Shown one piece after another: positions 26,724-36,208 of a stretch of DNA of 64,000 nt. Every line of letters starts with the position of its first letter. The stretch's first letter is position 1. The translations under genes and the position numbers were made by a program. Below the pieces are notes generated by a model. It searched no databases. It saw nothing but the letters and a program-made list of their open reading frames with translations, and was not told the origin of the DNA. Where the stretch lies: assembly GCA_027491235.1 (NCBI GenBank), contig JAIXWO010000018.1:1-64000 (forward strand). Reading direction: 5' to 3'. The DNA is from Sphingomonadales bacterium (GTDB lineage Bacteria > Pseudomonadota > Alphaproteobacteria > Sphingomonadales > Sphingomonadaceae).

Positions 26724-27419
26724 CTATCTGGCGTCCACCAACACCAGTTCCGCCTCTTCCTCAGCCTCAATAACCAGCCGCGCCTCGCCGGTAATGGCAA
26801 TGCCATCGCGGGCATTGGCGGGCACTCCGTTGACGGTGATCCGACCTGTCGCGGGCACGAGGTAGATGTGCCGGGCCGGGTCCGCATCATAAGCGAGGGT
26901 CTCCCCCGCCTTCACCGTCGCACCGAGCACTTGGGCGTCGGCGCGGATCGGCAAGGCATCGCCGTCGGTCTTGCCGCTGGCGAGTGTCACCCACTGACCG
27001 GCGCGATTGCCTTTGGGGAAGGCGCGCTGGCCCCAGCCGGGTTCACCGCCGCGTGCATCGGGCAGCACCCAAATCTGGAAGAGCGTGGTTGTGTCGTTTT
27101 CCAGATTGTATTCGGCATGTTGGATGCCGGTGCCCGCGCTCATCACCTGCACGTCGCCGCCGGGCGTCCGGCCTTCATTGCCCAGGCTGTCGCGGTGGCT
27201 GATCGCGCCGGAGCGGACATAGGTGATGATTTCCATGTCGGCATGGCCGTGCGGCGGAAAGCCCGTCTTCGCGCCAATCTCATCATCATTCCACACGCGG
27301 ATCGCGCCCCAGCCCATGCGGGCGGGGTCATGATAGTTGGCAAAGCTGAAATGATGGCGCGCGTTGAGCCAGCCATGGTTCGCATGGCCAAGGCCAGCGA
27401 AGGGTCGAACGTCAATCAT
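26724..27419 (-). CDS. Pirin family protein
   Basis: A 231-residue bicupin of the pirin/YhaK family, a group that includes quercetin dioxygenases. The N-terminal cupin has the metal-binding pattern FPPHGHADMEIITYV and GIQHAEYN. The family start WLNARHHFSFANYHDPARMG is clear. The actual substrate is unknown. Confidence 0.9.
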   Translation of the reverse strand: MIDVRPFAGLGHANHGWLNARHHFSFANYHDPARMGWGAIRVWNDDEIGAKTGFPPHGHADMEIITYVRSGAISHRDSLGNEGRTPGGDVQVMSAGTGIQHAEYNLENDTTTLFQIWVLPDARGGEPGWGQRAFPKGNRAGQWVTLASGKTDGDALPIRADAQVLGATVKAGETLAYDADPARHIYLVPATGRITVNGVPANARDGIAITGEARLVIEAEEEAELVLVDAR

Positions 27420-27487
27420 GCGGTCTTCTCACCTCGGCGGGGAGTGGCCGCCGGTATGCTCTCAAGATGGGGCGGCGAGGCGGCTGT

Positions 27488-27973
27488 TCAACCCCTGCGC
27501 GCGGCCATCGCTGCAAGCGCCGTGCCTTCCAGCCGGAAGCCTGTCCATTCGTCGAGCGCCTTGGCCCCCAGTGCCTTGTAAAAGCCGATGGACGGTGTGT
27601 TCCAGTCGAGCACCGACCAATCGAGCCGCGCGCAATCGCGTTCCACCGCCAGCCGCGCCAGTTCTGCCAGCAACGCCGTGCCAAGGCCGGAGCCGCGCGC
27701 TTCGGGGGTGACAAACAGATCTTCCAGATAGATGCCGGGCTTGCCCTCAAAGGTCGAAAAATTGTGGAAGAACAAAGCGAAGCCTTCGGGACTTCCGTCA
27801 ATTTCTCCGATCAGCACTTCGGCATAAGGCCGCACGCCGAACAGCTTTTCGGCGAGCACCGCCTCATCAAAGCGGACTTCGTGGAGCAGCTTTTCATAAT
27901 CGGCGAGCGCACGGATGAACTGGGCGATCAGGCCAATGTCGGCGCGGGTCGCGGTGCGGATGGACAGCATCAT
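27488..27973 (-). CDS. GNAT family N-acetyltransferase
   Basis: A 161-residue acetyltransferase with the acetyl-CoA loop EARGSGLGTALLAELA near residue 91 and the C-terminal LDWNTPSIGFYKALGA motif. It resembles spermidine/thialysine-type acetyltransferases (NFSTFEGKPGIYLEDLFV). The ATGATG start at 27973 overlaps the EamA stop by 4 bp. The longer open frame upstream is only a shadow of EamA. Confidence 0.88.
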   Translation of the reverse strand: MMLSIRTATRADIGLIAQFIRALADYEKLLHEVRFDEAVLAEKLFGVRPYAEVLIGEIDGSPEGFALFFHNFSTFEGKPGIYLEDLFVTPEARGSGLGTALLAELARLAVERDCARLDWSVLDWNTPSIGFYKALGAKALDEWTGFRLEGTALAAMAARRG

Positions 27974-28866
27974 ATCTTCAACCTTTGTTTGATCCTTGGC
28001 CACAACATGCCGACCGACAGGCCAGCCATGACGAGCGCAAAGGCCGTGAGTTTCCATGGCTGGAGTGGTTCGCCCAGCAGAATGGCTGAGGCGCCAAGGC
28101 CGAAGACCGGCACCATCAAGGCCATCGGCGCGACGGTCGCGGCTGGATGCCGGTTGAGCAGCCAGCCCCAGGCGGCATAGCCGAACATCGTATTCCCCAC
28201 CGACTGCCAGACCACCGCGCCCCATGTCGCGGCATCGGCGGCGCGGATGCCGTCCATCATCCGCGTTGGCCCTTCCAGCAGCAGCGCGAAGATCAATAGC
28301 GGCGGCACGGCAAAGATGCTCGACCACACGACATAGGCCAGCATGTTTTGCGGCCCCGCTTTGCGCGACACCATGTTCCCGCTCGACCAGCTGAACGCGG
28401 CAATAAGCACAAGCACAAGGCCAAGCGGCGTCGCGGTGCCATCGGTGTGGAGCGCAATGGTCGCAAGGCCGCAGCCCGCAATCAGCAAGGCCACAATCTG
28501 GTACAGCGCGACCCGCTCCCCCGTCAGCCGCATCGACAGGAAGATCGTGAAGAACACCTGCGTCTGGACGACCAGCGACGCGAGCCCCGGCGTAATGTCC
28601 GCGCGCATCGCGGTGAACAACACGCCAAACTGCCCGGCGCCGATCAGCATCCCATAAGCGGCCAGATTGCCCCACCCCACCTTGGGTCGCGGCAGGAAAA
28701 GCGCGAGCGGGAAAAAGGCGAGCGTGAAGCGGAGGAGCGCCAGTGTCAGCGGGGGCAAATGTTCCAACCCGAATTTGATGACGACAAAGTTTGTTCCCCA
28801 CACCGCCATGATGGCGACAGCGAGCAGCAGATGTGCGGCGGGAAGGGGCGTGCGGGAAGAGATCAA
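27970..28866 (-). CDS. EamA family transporter
   Basis: A 298-residue drug/metabolite exporter with ten predicted membrane segments in two EamA repeats (AVWGTNFVVIKFGLEHLPPL opens the first; WSSGNMVSRKAG opens the second). It resembles amino-acid metabolite exporters of the RhaT/EamA group. The start overlaps the vapC stop by 4 bp, and it is followed by a GNAT gene with another 4-bp overlap. Confidence 0.88.
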   Translation of the reverse strand: MISSRTPLPAAHLLLAVAIMAVWGTNFVVIKFGLEHLPPLTLALLRFTLAFFPLALFLPRPKVGWGNLAAYGMLIGAGQFGVLFTAMRADITPGLASLVVQTQVFFTIFLSMRLTGERVALYQIVALLIAGCGLATIALHTDGTATPLGLVLVLIAAFSWSSGNMVSRKAGPQNMLAYVVWSSIFAVPPLLIFALLLEGPTRMMDGIRAADAATWGAVVWQSVGNTMFGYAAWGWLLNRHPAATVAPMALMVPVFGLGASAILLGEPLQPWKLTAFALVMAGLSVGMLWPRIKQRLKI

Positions 28867-29249
28867 AGCGCGGACGTAATATCAGTCAGCGCGAAATCGT
28901 CACCCTTAAAAAGAAGCGGTGCATTCAATGACTTGGCAAGCGCATAGGACATGCAATCGCCAAAGTTCAGGTTCGCTTTGTGGCGCCGCTTTCCAAAGCG
29001 CAGAAAAGCCTCTGATGCGATACTTGCATGGTCGTCGGTCCAGTCGATGACCTTGATGCCCAGTTCATCTATAAAGGCGATGATATCGGCTTGCCCATTT
29101 GGCCGCTTGGCGGCCACCAACAAAGCCTCAAACTTGGTTGGCGCCCCGAGCACACAGCGCGGTTCCCCACTTAGAACCTCGAGGAAGTGCTCGGCTTCCG
29201 GCTCACCTTGAAGGATTGCGATCAATACCGACGTGTCGACGACGATCAA
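28863..29249 (-). CDS. vapC: VapC-type PIN-domain toxin
   Basis: A 128-residue PIN ribonuclease. Catalytic acids are D5 in MIVVDTSVL, E41 in TKFEALLV, and D98 and D116-117 in NFGDCMSYALA and LFKGDDFALTDI. It would cleave RNA when free of VapB. It overlaps both vapB and the EamA gene by 4 bp, which makes an unusual four-gene overlapping run. Confidence 0.92.
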   Translation of the reverse strand: MIVVDTSVLIAILQGEPEAEHFLEVLSGEPRCVLGAPTKFEALLVAAKRPNGQADIIAFIDELGIKVIDWTDDHASIASEAFLRFGKRRHKANLNFGDCMSYALAKSLNAPLLFKGDDFALTDITSAL

Positions 29250-29500
29250 TGCGGCAAGCCATTCTCATCGTAAAGGAAATCGTCCATTTCCTTCATATCA
29301 ATGGGCGGGAATGCTTTCCAGCGTTCCTGAATCTCCCGGACGAATGCCAGGATTTCCTCGGGACTCTTCTTTGGTTCGGGCGTCTTTTCCAGCTCATTGC
29401 TGACCGCCAGCCGGATCGCGGTCGTCACGCCCACGCCCTTGCGTCGTGCGAGTTCGCGCACCAGCCGTTCGGTCTCTTCATTCTTGATGCTGAGGCCCAT
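29246..29500 (-). CDS. vapB: VapB-type antitoxin
   Basis: An 84-residue antitoxin of the Rv0623/PSK type. The N-terminal ribbon-helix-helix (MGLSIKNEETERLVRELARRKG) binds the operator; the acidic C-terminal tail would bind VapC. It starts just after a strong palindrome. Confidence 0.9.
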   Translation of the reverse strand: MGLSIKNEETERLVRELARRKGVGVTTAIRLAVSNELEKTPEPKKSPEEILAFVREIQERWKAFPPIDMKEMDDFLYDENGLPH

Positions 29501-29511
29501 GGCGGGGCTCC

Positions 29512-29542
29512 TTTCTAGAATTCTTTAGCAGAATTCTAGAAA
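29512..29542. promoter_or_regulatory. vapBC operator palindrome
   Basis: Perfect 12-bp arms TTTCTAGAATTC and GAATTCTAGAAA around a 7-bp centre, 12 bp upstream of the vapB ATG. It fits an autoregulatory VapB-VapC binding site. Confidence 0.75.
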
Positions 29543-29546
29543 TGCC

Positions 29547-30686
29547 TCAAGCCGCCTTCCCGTGCAGCGTGTCCATGCTCACGGTTGTTCCAGCGTCGAT
29601 TTCCGCGGCCTTGGCTTCCACGAGCTTCACGATATGCGCGACCATCGCGTCGTCTTCGACATGATGGTCGGTCACGCCGGCGAGGTAGACCATGTGTTTG
29701 CCATTGCCGCCGCCGGTGATGCCGATGTCGGTTTCGCGGGCTTCGCCGGGGCCGTTGACGACGCAGCCGAGGACGGAGAGGCTCATCGGAGTTTTGATGT
29801 GCTGGAGTGCATCTTCAAGTTTCTGGACAGTGCGGATCACGTCAAAGCCCTGCCGGGCACAGCTGGGACAGGAGACAACACGGACGCCGCGCGTGCGCAG
29901 GCCCAAGGTCTTTAGGATCTCATAGCCAACGCGGACTTCTTCTTCGGGTTCGGCCGAAAGTGAGACGCGGATGGTGTCACCGATGCCCGCCCATAGCATG
30001 TTGCCGATACCGATGGCGCTCTTCACCGTGCCGCCGATCAGGCCACCGGCTTCGGTGATGCCCAGATGCAGCGGGCAATCAACGGCTTCAGCAAGGCCCA
30101 TATAGGCCGCGACCGCGAGGAAGGCGTCGGACGCTTTCACCGCCACCTTATACTCATGAAAATCGCGGTCCTGCAGCAGCTTGATATGGTCGAGCGCGGA
30201 TTCGATCAGCGCTTCGGGGCAGGGCTCACCGTATTTTTCGAGCAGGTCTTTTTCGAGGCTACCGGCGTTCACGCCGATGCGGATCGCGCAGCCATTGGCC
30301 TTAGCGGCATTGACGACCTCGTTCACGCGCTCCGACGAGCCGATATTGCCGGGGTTGATACGAAGACACGCCGCACCCGCATCGGCGGCTTCCAGCGCGC
30401 GCTTATAGTGGAAATGGATGTCCGCCACGATCGGCACGCGCGCGGCACGGACGATTTCTTTGAGAGCGGCCGTCGATTCCACATCGGGGCAGGAGACGCG
30501 GATGATGTCCGCCCCCGCATCCTCGCAGCGGCGGATCTGGTCGATCGTCGCCTTCGCATCGGAGGTGAGGGTATTGGTCATCGTCTGGACGGTGATCGGC
30601 GCATTGCCCCCAACGGGCACGTTGCCAACCATGATCTGACGGGATGTGCGGCGCGCTATATCGCGCCAAGGGCGGATCGAAGACAT
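29547..30686 (-). CDS. ispG: 4-hydroxy-3-methylbut-2-enyl-diphosphate synthase
   Basis: A 379-residue iron-sulfur enzyme of the MEP isoprenoid pathway. It has the TIM-barrel motifs [12 protein letters not shown] and RINPGNIG, and the Cys ligands in SCPSCARQG and [13 protein letters not shown] 30686 ([13 protein letters not shown]) is chosen. Isoprenoid precursors from this pathway feed the nearby carotenoid genes. Confidence 0.96.
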   Translation of the reverse strand: MSSIRPWRDIARRTSRQIMVGNVPVGGNAPITVQTMTNTLTSDAKATIDQIRRCEDAGADIIRVSCPDVESTAALKEIVRAARVPIVADIHFHYKRALEAADAGAACLRINPGNIGSSERVNEVVNAAKANGCAIRIGVNAGSLEKDLLEKYGEPCPEALIESALDHIKLLQDRDFHEYKVAVKASDAFLAVAAYMGLAEAVDCPLHLGITEAGGLIGGTVKSAIGIGNMLWAGIGDTIRVSLSAEPEEEVRVGYEILKTLGLRTRGVRVVSCPSCARQGFDVIRTVQKLEDALQHIKTPMSLSVLGCVVNGPGEARETDIGITGGGNGKHMVYLAGVTDHHVEDDAMVAHIVKLVEAKAAEIDAGTTVSMDTLHGKAA

Positions 30687-30842
30687 GGGAGCGCCTATAC
30701 AGGCAGGCGCGCGCAGAGGCAAAGGCACAAAGCAGGCCAAAATGTCCTTAAATCAATCTTCAGCCCTGAAAGGTATTTGGGACTGTCGGCCACATGTGTG
30801 TGGTCGCCGCACAAGTGCATGATTTAAGGATGCTGTTCCGCC

Positions 30843-32027
30843 GTGCAGGGGAATGTTGAAGCCGGGCGGATCGGGCGCCATTTCGGGCTGGACTGGCTCC
30901 GCATCGGCGCGTTCGCAATCCTGATCCTCTATCATATCGGCCTCTACTTCGCGCCGGGCCATTGGCTGGTGAAATCGGCAGAGATTGAGCCTTGGGTCGC
31001 CTATCCCATCGCGGCCATTGCGCCTTGGCGGCTGATGATCATCTTTGCGGTGTCGGGCTTTGCGTCCGCGGCCATGCTGCAGCGCTTTCCCTCGGTCGGC
31101 GCGTTCTTCAGGGGGCGCAGCCGACGCTTGCTCATCCCGCTCATCTTTGGATCGCTGGTGCTGGTGCCGCCGCAGGGTTGGGTGCGGATGGAAGTGGCGG
31201 GTCATCACCAGACGATGCTGCACTTCCTGACGCATGAGGAATTCGCCTTTCACAGGATTGCCGACCAGTTTTTCCCCAATTGGGAGCATCTGTGGTTCCT
31301 CGGCTATCTCTGGGCCTATACCGGGCTGCTGGCGGCGGCGCTGATCCTGCTGCCGGACTGGAAGGCGCGCCTCACGCCCTTTGTCGCATGGTTGTGCCGG
31401 GGATGGCGGCTGCTCTATCTGCCGCTGTTGCTGCTGCTTGGCGGGCGGTTGGCGCTGATTGCCCTGCATCTGGACGATGCCAGCCGCTATTCCGATCTGG
31501 TGGGGGATATCCACTATATCCCCGCCTTCCTGCTCGGCTTTGCGCTCGCGCACTTCGCGGATTTCTGGACCGCTGTGCGGCGGATCTGGCCGGTGGCACT
31601 TGGGGTGTCGGCCGCCTGCCTGGCGGTGATCCTGTCCGGCGTTGCGGCCCCTGTCAGTGATCCCTCCCGCGTCCTGCTCATCTTACAGATTGCCGCCGAC
31701 ACCGGCATGGCCTGGGCGATGCTACCTGTGGCGCTGCATCTGGCCGATGTCGTGTTCAACCGCGATCATCCCTGGCGCCAGACCTTGGCGCTGGCGATCT
31801 TCCCGGCTTATGTCATCCACCAGACGGTGATCGTGCTGGCAGGGTGGAAGATGCGCGAAGCAGGCATTGTCGGCCTTTCGGCTTTTGCGCTGCAGGTCGT
31901 TCTGGTGCTGGTGAGTTGCTGGGCCGCTTGGGCCTTGGCGCGCGCTGTGCCGTTGTTCGGGGAATTGCTCGGGATGCCGCACAAGCGATTGGCAGCGTCT
32001 CCGCAAAAGGCCATCAGGCCCGCTTGA
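30843..32027 (+). CDS. Acyltransferase 3 family membrane protein
   Basis: A 394-residue protein with about ten membrane segments, starting at GTG 30843. The family pattern is seen in GLDWLRIGAFAILILYHIGLYF (His of the first helix), RRLLIPLIFGSLVLVPPQGW, and HLWFLGYLWAYTG. It resembles OpgC/MdoC-like O-acyltransferases. Its substrate is unknown. It converges on crtB and overlaps it by 14 bp. Confidence 0.85.
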   Translation: MQGNVEAGRIGRHFGLDWLRIGAFAILILYHIGLYFAPGHWLVKSAEIEPWVAYPIAAIAPWRLMIIFAVSGFASAAMLQRFPSVGAFFRGRSRRLLIPLIFGSLVLVPPQGWVRMEVAGHHQTMLHFLTHEEFAFHRIADQFFPNWEHLWFLGYLWAYTGLLAAALILLPDWKARLTPFVAWLCRGWRLLYLPLLLLLGGRLALIALHLDDASRYSDLVGDIHYIPAFLLGFALAHFADFWTAVRRIWPVALGVSAACLAVILSGVAAPVSDPSRVLLILQIAADTGMAWAMLPVALHLADVVFNRDHPWRQTLALAIFPAYVIHQTVIVLAGWKMREAGIVGLSAFALQVVLVLVSCWAAWALARAVPLFGELLGMPHKRLAASPQKAIRPA

Positions 32028-32904
32028 CCACCGCCCCCACCCAAGCCCGCGCGACCCAACCGGCCTTGGCCGCCTTTGATGTGACAACGCGCTGATCCCA
32101 AGCGGCTTCACCCCGCCGCGCAACTTCGCGGGCAATGTCTCCATAGATGCCCGCAGCGGAGAGGACCGCCCAGCGCGACCGGAAGGGCAGACGCCGCGCG
32201 CCGATGCGGGCGCTCGCTTCATAGCCAGCGGACAGGTTGGCCAGCTTCTGCGCGATACCGGCCATCGCTTTGCGGTGCGTTGATTTCATATGATCGCCGG
32301 GCGGAACACCCGCTTCGGCCAGCCATTCTGCGGGCACGTAGCATCGCCCGGCATCGGCATCTTCGCGGATGTCACGCGCGATATTGGCCAACTGGAAAGC
32401 CAGGCCCAGATCATTGGCGCGCTTGAGCGTGTCCTCATCATCCGGGGAGACCCCCATGATGACGGCCATCATCAGCCCGACGACGCCCGCCACATGGTAG
32501 CAATATTTGAGCAGTTCTGCCTCGTTGCGCGGGGAGAAGTCTGCCGCGTCCATGGCAAAGCCCTCGATCAGATCGCGCGGCCATTGCGCCGGTAACGCGC
32601 ATTCCCTAGCCACCAGTCCAAGCGCGTCAAACGCCGGATCTCCAGTCGTCTCTCCGGCCAGCGCGCGCTCTGTCATGTCTCGCAGGAAGACAAGCCGCTC
32701 GGCGGGGTCCTCGACCTTGGTCAGCGCGCCGCCATGGTCCTGTCCGTCGGCGATGTCGTCACACTTGCGGCACCAGCTGTAGAGCAGCCAGGCCTTTGCG
32801 CGGACGTCAGGTGCGAACAGTTTGGAGGCGAGCGCGAAGGACTTCGAGCCCTTGGCGATGCTCTCCCGCGCCGTATCGACAAGGGCGGCGCGGTCCATCG
32901 TCAC
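32014..32904 (-). CDS. crtB: Phytoene synthase
   Basis: A 296-residue enzyme that joins two GGPP into phytoene. The two aspartate-rich motifs are SWCRKCDDIADGQD near residue 50 and LGLAFQLANIARDIREDADAGRCY near 170. The start is at 32904, overlapping the LOG-family gene by 4 bp. Last gene of crtY-crtI-LOG-crtB. Confidence 0.94.
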   Translation of the reverse strand: MTMDRAALVDTARESIAKGSKSFALASKLFAPDVRAKAWLLYSWCRKCDDIADGQDHGGALTKVEDPAERLVFLRDMTERALAGETTGDPAFDALGLVARECALPAQWPRDLIEGFAMDAADFSPRNEAELLKYCYHVAGVVGLMMAVIMGVSPDDEDTLKRANDLGLAFQLANIARDIREDADAGRCYVPAEWLAEAGVPPGDHMKSTHRKAMAGIAQKLANLSAGYEASARIGARRLPFRSRWAVLSAAGIYGDIAREVARRGEAAWDQRVVTSKAAKAGWVARAWVGAVVKRA

Positions 32905-33482
32905 AGGTCTTCCGATGTCATCGCGAAAATGGGTTGATGCGGCTCATACATGGCCATGCGGGTGAGCAGGCGCTCCAGCTGATCATCGGCGATCAGGATG
33001 CCCTTATGCTGTTCCCGAATGAAGCCGACCGAAATCATGTGCGCGTTGAACGCGACCAACTGGTCGTAAAAGCCTGCGGCGTTGAGCAGCCCGACGGGTT
33101 TGGCATGATAGCCAAGCTGTGCCCAGCTGATCGCTTCCCACAATTCATCCATCGTGCCGACGCCGCCGGGGATGGTGAGGAAGCCGTCCGACAAATCGGT
33201 GAACATGCGCTTGCGTTCATGCATGCCGGGCACGACGTGCAACTCGGTGCAGCCCTTATGCGCGACTTCGCTGCCGACCAGCGCTTCGGGGATGACGCCG
33301 ATCACCTCGCCGCCTGCTTCGAGCGCGCTGTCCGCCACCGCGCCCATCAGGCCGAGCCGGCCGCCGCCATAGACGACGCCAATGCCCTTTTGCGCGAGCG
33401 TGCGCCCGACTAGGCGCGCGGTCTCGATATAGACAGGATCGGCAGGGGTCGCGGACCCGCAATAGACAGCGATACGTTTCAT
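32901..33482 (-). CDS. LOG family (TIGR00730) nucleoside-phosphate hydrolase
   Basis: A 193-residue Rossmann protein with the diagnostic PGGVGTMDELWEAISW and the YGGGRLGLMG motif. LOG proteins release a base from nucleoside 5'-monophosphates and can activate cytokinins. The start is ATG 33482. It lies 42 bp after crtI and overlaps crtB by 4 bp, so it is cotranscribed with carotenoid genes even though it has no known step there. Confidence 0.92.
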   Translation of the reverse strand: MKRIAVYCGSATPADPVYIETARLVGRTLAQKGIGVVYGGGRLGLMGAVADSALEAGGEVIGVIPEALVGSEVAHKGCTELHVVPGMHERKRMFTDLSDGFLTIPGGVGTMDELWEAISWAQLGYHAKPVGLLNAAGFYDQLVAFNAHMISVGFIREQHKGILIADDQLERLLTRMAMYEPHQPIFAMTSEDL

Positions 33483-33524
33483 GGGGGTGCTTCCTAGCCG
33501 GTCCCACCCCGCAAAGTCGAGATG

Positions 33525-35006
33525 TCAGGCAAGATCCTCGAGCATCAACGCCGCCGTCGCCTTCGCGCTGCCGACAACGCCGGGGATGCCCGCGCCTGGA
33601 TGGGTGCCCGCGCCGACAAAGTAGAGGTTGTCGATCACGTCATCGCGGTTGTGGGCGCGGAACCAGGCGCTCTGCCACAGAACGGGCTCCAGACTGAACG
33701 CGCTGCCAAGGTTGGCAGACAAATCCCGCCCGAAATCGGTCGGCGCATAATGGAACTGGGTGACGATCCGTTCTTTCAGATCGGGCATCAGGCGCTGTGC
33801 AACTTCTTCAAGGATGTTCTCGGCAAATTGCTTGCCGAAATCCCCATCCCAATCGACCTTGGCCTTGCCGAGATGCGCGACGGGGGCGAGCACGTAGAAG
33901 GTTGAATATCCCTCCGGCGCCATCGACGCGTCGGTGACGCTGGGGTGGTGGAGGTAGAGCGAGAAGTCCTCAGGCACGCGACCATTCTTGTAAATGTCGT
34001 CGAGCAGGCCTTTGTAGCGCGGGCCGAACAGGATCATGTGGTGGGGGATTTCGGGGAAGGTGCCCTTCACCCCGAAATGCACGACGAACAGCGAGGGCGA
34101 CCAGCGCTTGCGCTTCAAGGATTTGGCCGCACTCTTGCCGCGCGGATGATTGCCGAGCAGCTTGGCATAGCTGTGCATCAGATCGCCATTGGTGGCGACG
34201 GCATCTGCCGATTGTTGCCAGCCGGATGCTGTCCGCACACCTGTCGCGCGGTTGCCCTGCATTTCGATTTCTTCCACCGGATCGTTCAGCCGCAGGGTGC
34301 CGCCCAATCGCTCAAACAAGGCGACCATGCCGGACACAAGCTTGTTGGTGCCGCCCCGCGCAAACCAGACGCCACCGCGCTTTTCGATGGTGTGGATGAG
34401 CGCGTAGATCGAGCTCGTCGTCATCGGATTGCCGCCCACAAGGAGCGTCTGGAACGACAGCGCCTGACGCAGCTTGTCATTCTTCACATATTTGGAGGCG
34501 ATCGAATAGACTGACCGCCAGGCCTGATAGCGCGCCAAAGCAGGCGCTGCCTTGAGCATCGACAGGATGGAGAGGAACGCGACCGAGCCGAGCTTCTGAT
34601 AGCCCTCACGCTCCACACCGCGCGAATATTCCTGAAACTTCTCATAGCCGTCGAGGTCATCGGGCGCGATCTTGCGGATCTCTTCGCGCAGTGCCTCTTC
34701 ATCATTGGCGTAATCGTAATTGGTGCCGTCGGGCCAGTTGAGCCGGTAAAAGGGCTTGACCGGCATCAGGTCGACATCGTCGGCAATCTTGCTGCCCGAC
34801 AGCGCCCACAGCTCTTCTAGGCAGGGCGGATCGGTGATGACCGTTGGGCCCGCATCAAAGGTGAAGCCCTGACGATTCCAGTGATAGCCACGCCCACCCG
34901 CCTTGTCGCGCGCTTCGACGATGGTCGTCTGAATGCCTGCCGACTGGAGCCGGATGCCGAGCGCAAGGCCGCCAAAACCGGCGCCGATCACGATTGCTGT
35001 CTTCAT
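33525..35006 (-). CDS. crtI: Phytoene desaturase
   Basis: A 493-residue FAD enzyme that converts phytoene to lycopene (or neurosporene). The N-terminal FAD motif is IVIGAGFGGLALGIRLQSAG, followed by the GGRGYHWNRQGFTFDAGPTVI segment. The C-terminal GAGTHPGAGIPGV block is diagnostic of CrtI. It overlaps crtY by 4 bp. Confidence 0.96.
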   Translation of the reverse strand: MKTAIVIGAGFGGLALGIRLQSAGIQTTIVEARDKAGGRGYHWNRQGFTFDAGPTVITDPPCLEELWALSGSKIADDVDLMPVKPFYRLNWPDGTNYDYANDEEALREEIRKIAPDDLDGYEKFQEYSRGVEREGYQKLGSVAFLSILSMLKAAPALARYQAWRSVYSIASKYVKNDKLRQALSFQTLLVGGNPMTTSSIYALIHTIEKRGGVWFARGGTNKLVSGMVALFERLGGTLRLNDPVEEIEMQGNRATGVRTASGWQQSADAVATNGDLMHSYAKLLGNHPRGKSAAKSLKRKRWSPSLFVVHFGVKGTFPEIPHHMILFGPRYKGLLDDIYKNGRVPEDFSLYLHHPSVTDASMAPEGYSTFYVLAPVAHLGKAKVDWDGDFGKQFAENILEEVAQRLMPDLKERIVTQFHYAPTDFGRDLSANLGSAFSLEPVLWQSAWFRAHNRDDVIDNLYFVGAGTHPGAGIPGVVGSAKATAALMLEDLA

Positions 35007-36154
35007 TTTCTTAATCCCCAGATGGCACGAATGGCCCGGATGACGGGCACCGGCGGCTTTCCTGTCAAAATGCGCGCCTTATCCAATAGGGTCGATTGAC
35101 CCGCGTAGAAGCGCTCAATCAAGCTGGCCGAAAGGCCATAGAAGCGCTCAAAGATGCGATATCGCTGGTTCGGCACCGCTGCGCCAAACAACATCGTGTC
35201 GAGCAGCCGGTAATAGCCGCGCGCCTTCCAGTGACAGCGGGCGAGTGCCTCAAACTGGTCGGGCGTCATGTCAGGATTGGCGGCAAGGCGTGTCGCGAGG
35301 CGCACGGCATCGGGCAGGGTGTAGCCCGTGGTCGGCTGGCACATGCCAGATCGTATGCCCGCCTTGGCGATGCCCGATCCGGTGGAGCGCCAATAAGCAT
35401 CGAAATCCCCGCCGATGATGACAGGCAGCACGCCCGTTTCCTCATGGCCGCCGCCATTGGTCTGCCAGCCTTTTGCGGCGGCATAAGCAATGATCCGTTC
35501 GCGAATGGCAGGCACGTCCAGATCAGGCGTGTCACTATAATAAGTGTCTTCGATGAAGACGGTCTCAGCATCAAAGGGCAGGCAATAGACGAAGCGGTAG
35601 CCGTCAATTTGCTCGACCGTCGCATCCATGACGATCGGGCGGGTGAGACCATGGCCGCCGGGGACATGCACCTTCTGCCCGACAAACTTCTGCCAGCCGA
35701 GTTTGAGCGTGGAGAGATCGCCTGCACCCCGGGCGTCAATGGTGAGCCGCGCGGTGACGGCCTGCCCGTCGCTAAGCGTGATCCGGTCCGGCGTGACATC
35801 GGCTACCTCGGCACGGATGATCCGCTCTGCGGGCAGCACCTGCCGCACATGCGCGTCCAGCCGGTCAGATGTGATGCTGTTATAGGTCGCGCTCATCGTC
35901 CGTTTGAGCTTGGGAAACAGAACATCATAGTCCTGCCATTCATGAACGATCAGCGGGGCGATCAGCCAGCGGTCGGCGTCGGACACATCACTGCTAAAGA
36001 ACGACCAGACATGGTTGCCCCCCAGCGCCGCGCCGGCTTCCACGATGCAGACATCGAGCTGCGGTTGCCGTTCGGCCAGCGCCAGTGCGATCAGGCATCC
36101 GGCAAGGCCGCCCCCGGCAATGGCAATGTCACAATGGGTGGTAGCATCAGGCAC
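35003..36154 (-). CDS. crtY: Lycopene beta-cyclase
   Basis: A 383-residue CrtY-type cyclase. It opens with the FAD motif IAIAGGGLAGCLIALALAE and contains ARGAG, FIEDTYYSD and PTTGYTLPDAVRL, all typical of bacterial CrtY. First gene of the operon, 54 bp from the divergent thioesterase gene. Confidence 0.95.
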   Translation of the reverse strand: MPDATTHCDIAIAGGGLAGCLIALALAERQPQLDVCIVEAGAALGGNHVWSFFSSDVSDADRWLIAPLIVHEWQDYDVLFPKLKRTMSATYNSITSDRLDAHVRQVLPAERIIRAEVADVTPDRITLSDGQAVTARLTIDARGAGDLSTLKLGWQKFVGQKVHVPGGHGLTRPIVMDATVEQIDGYRFVYCLPFDAETVFIEDTYYSDTPDLDVPAIRERIIAYAAAKGWQTNGGGHEETGVLPVIIGGDFDAYWRSTGSGIAKAGIRSGMCQPTTGYTLPDAVRLATRLAANPDMTPDQFEALARCHWKARGYYRLLDTMLFGAAVPNQRYRIFERFYGLSASLIERFYAGQSTLLDKARILTGKPPVPVIRAIRAIWGLRK

Positions 36155-36208
36155 AGTCGCGCTCTAATGGCCTTGCCGGAAAAGCGAAAGGCCGAGAGGA
36201 TTAAAGAA

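Noticed and set aside
27974-28801. Fusion of EamA-antisense frame to the GNAT protein
   Set aside because: The extra 276 residues are an alternate frame of the EamA gene. GNAT starts at 27973 with an ATGA overlap.
35096-36208. Long plus-strand open frame before the thioesterase
   Set aside because: It lies antisense to crtY, has no family motifs and its composition is that of a shadow frame. The thioesterase starts at 36209.
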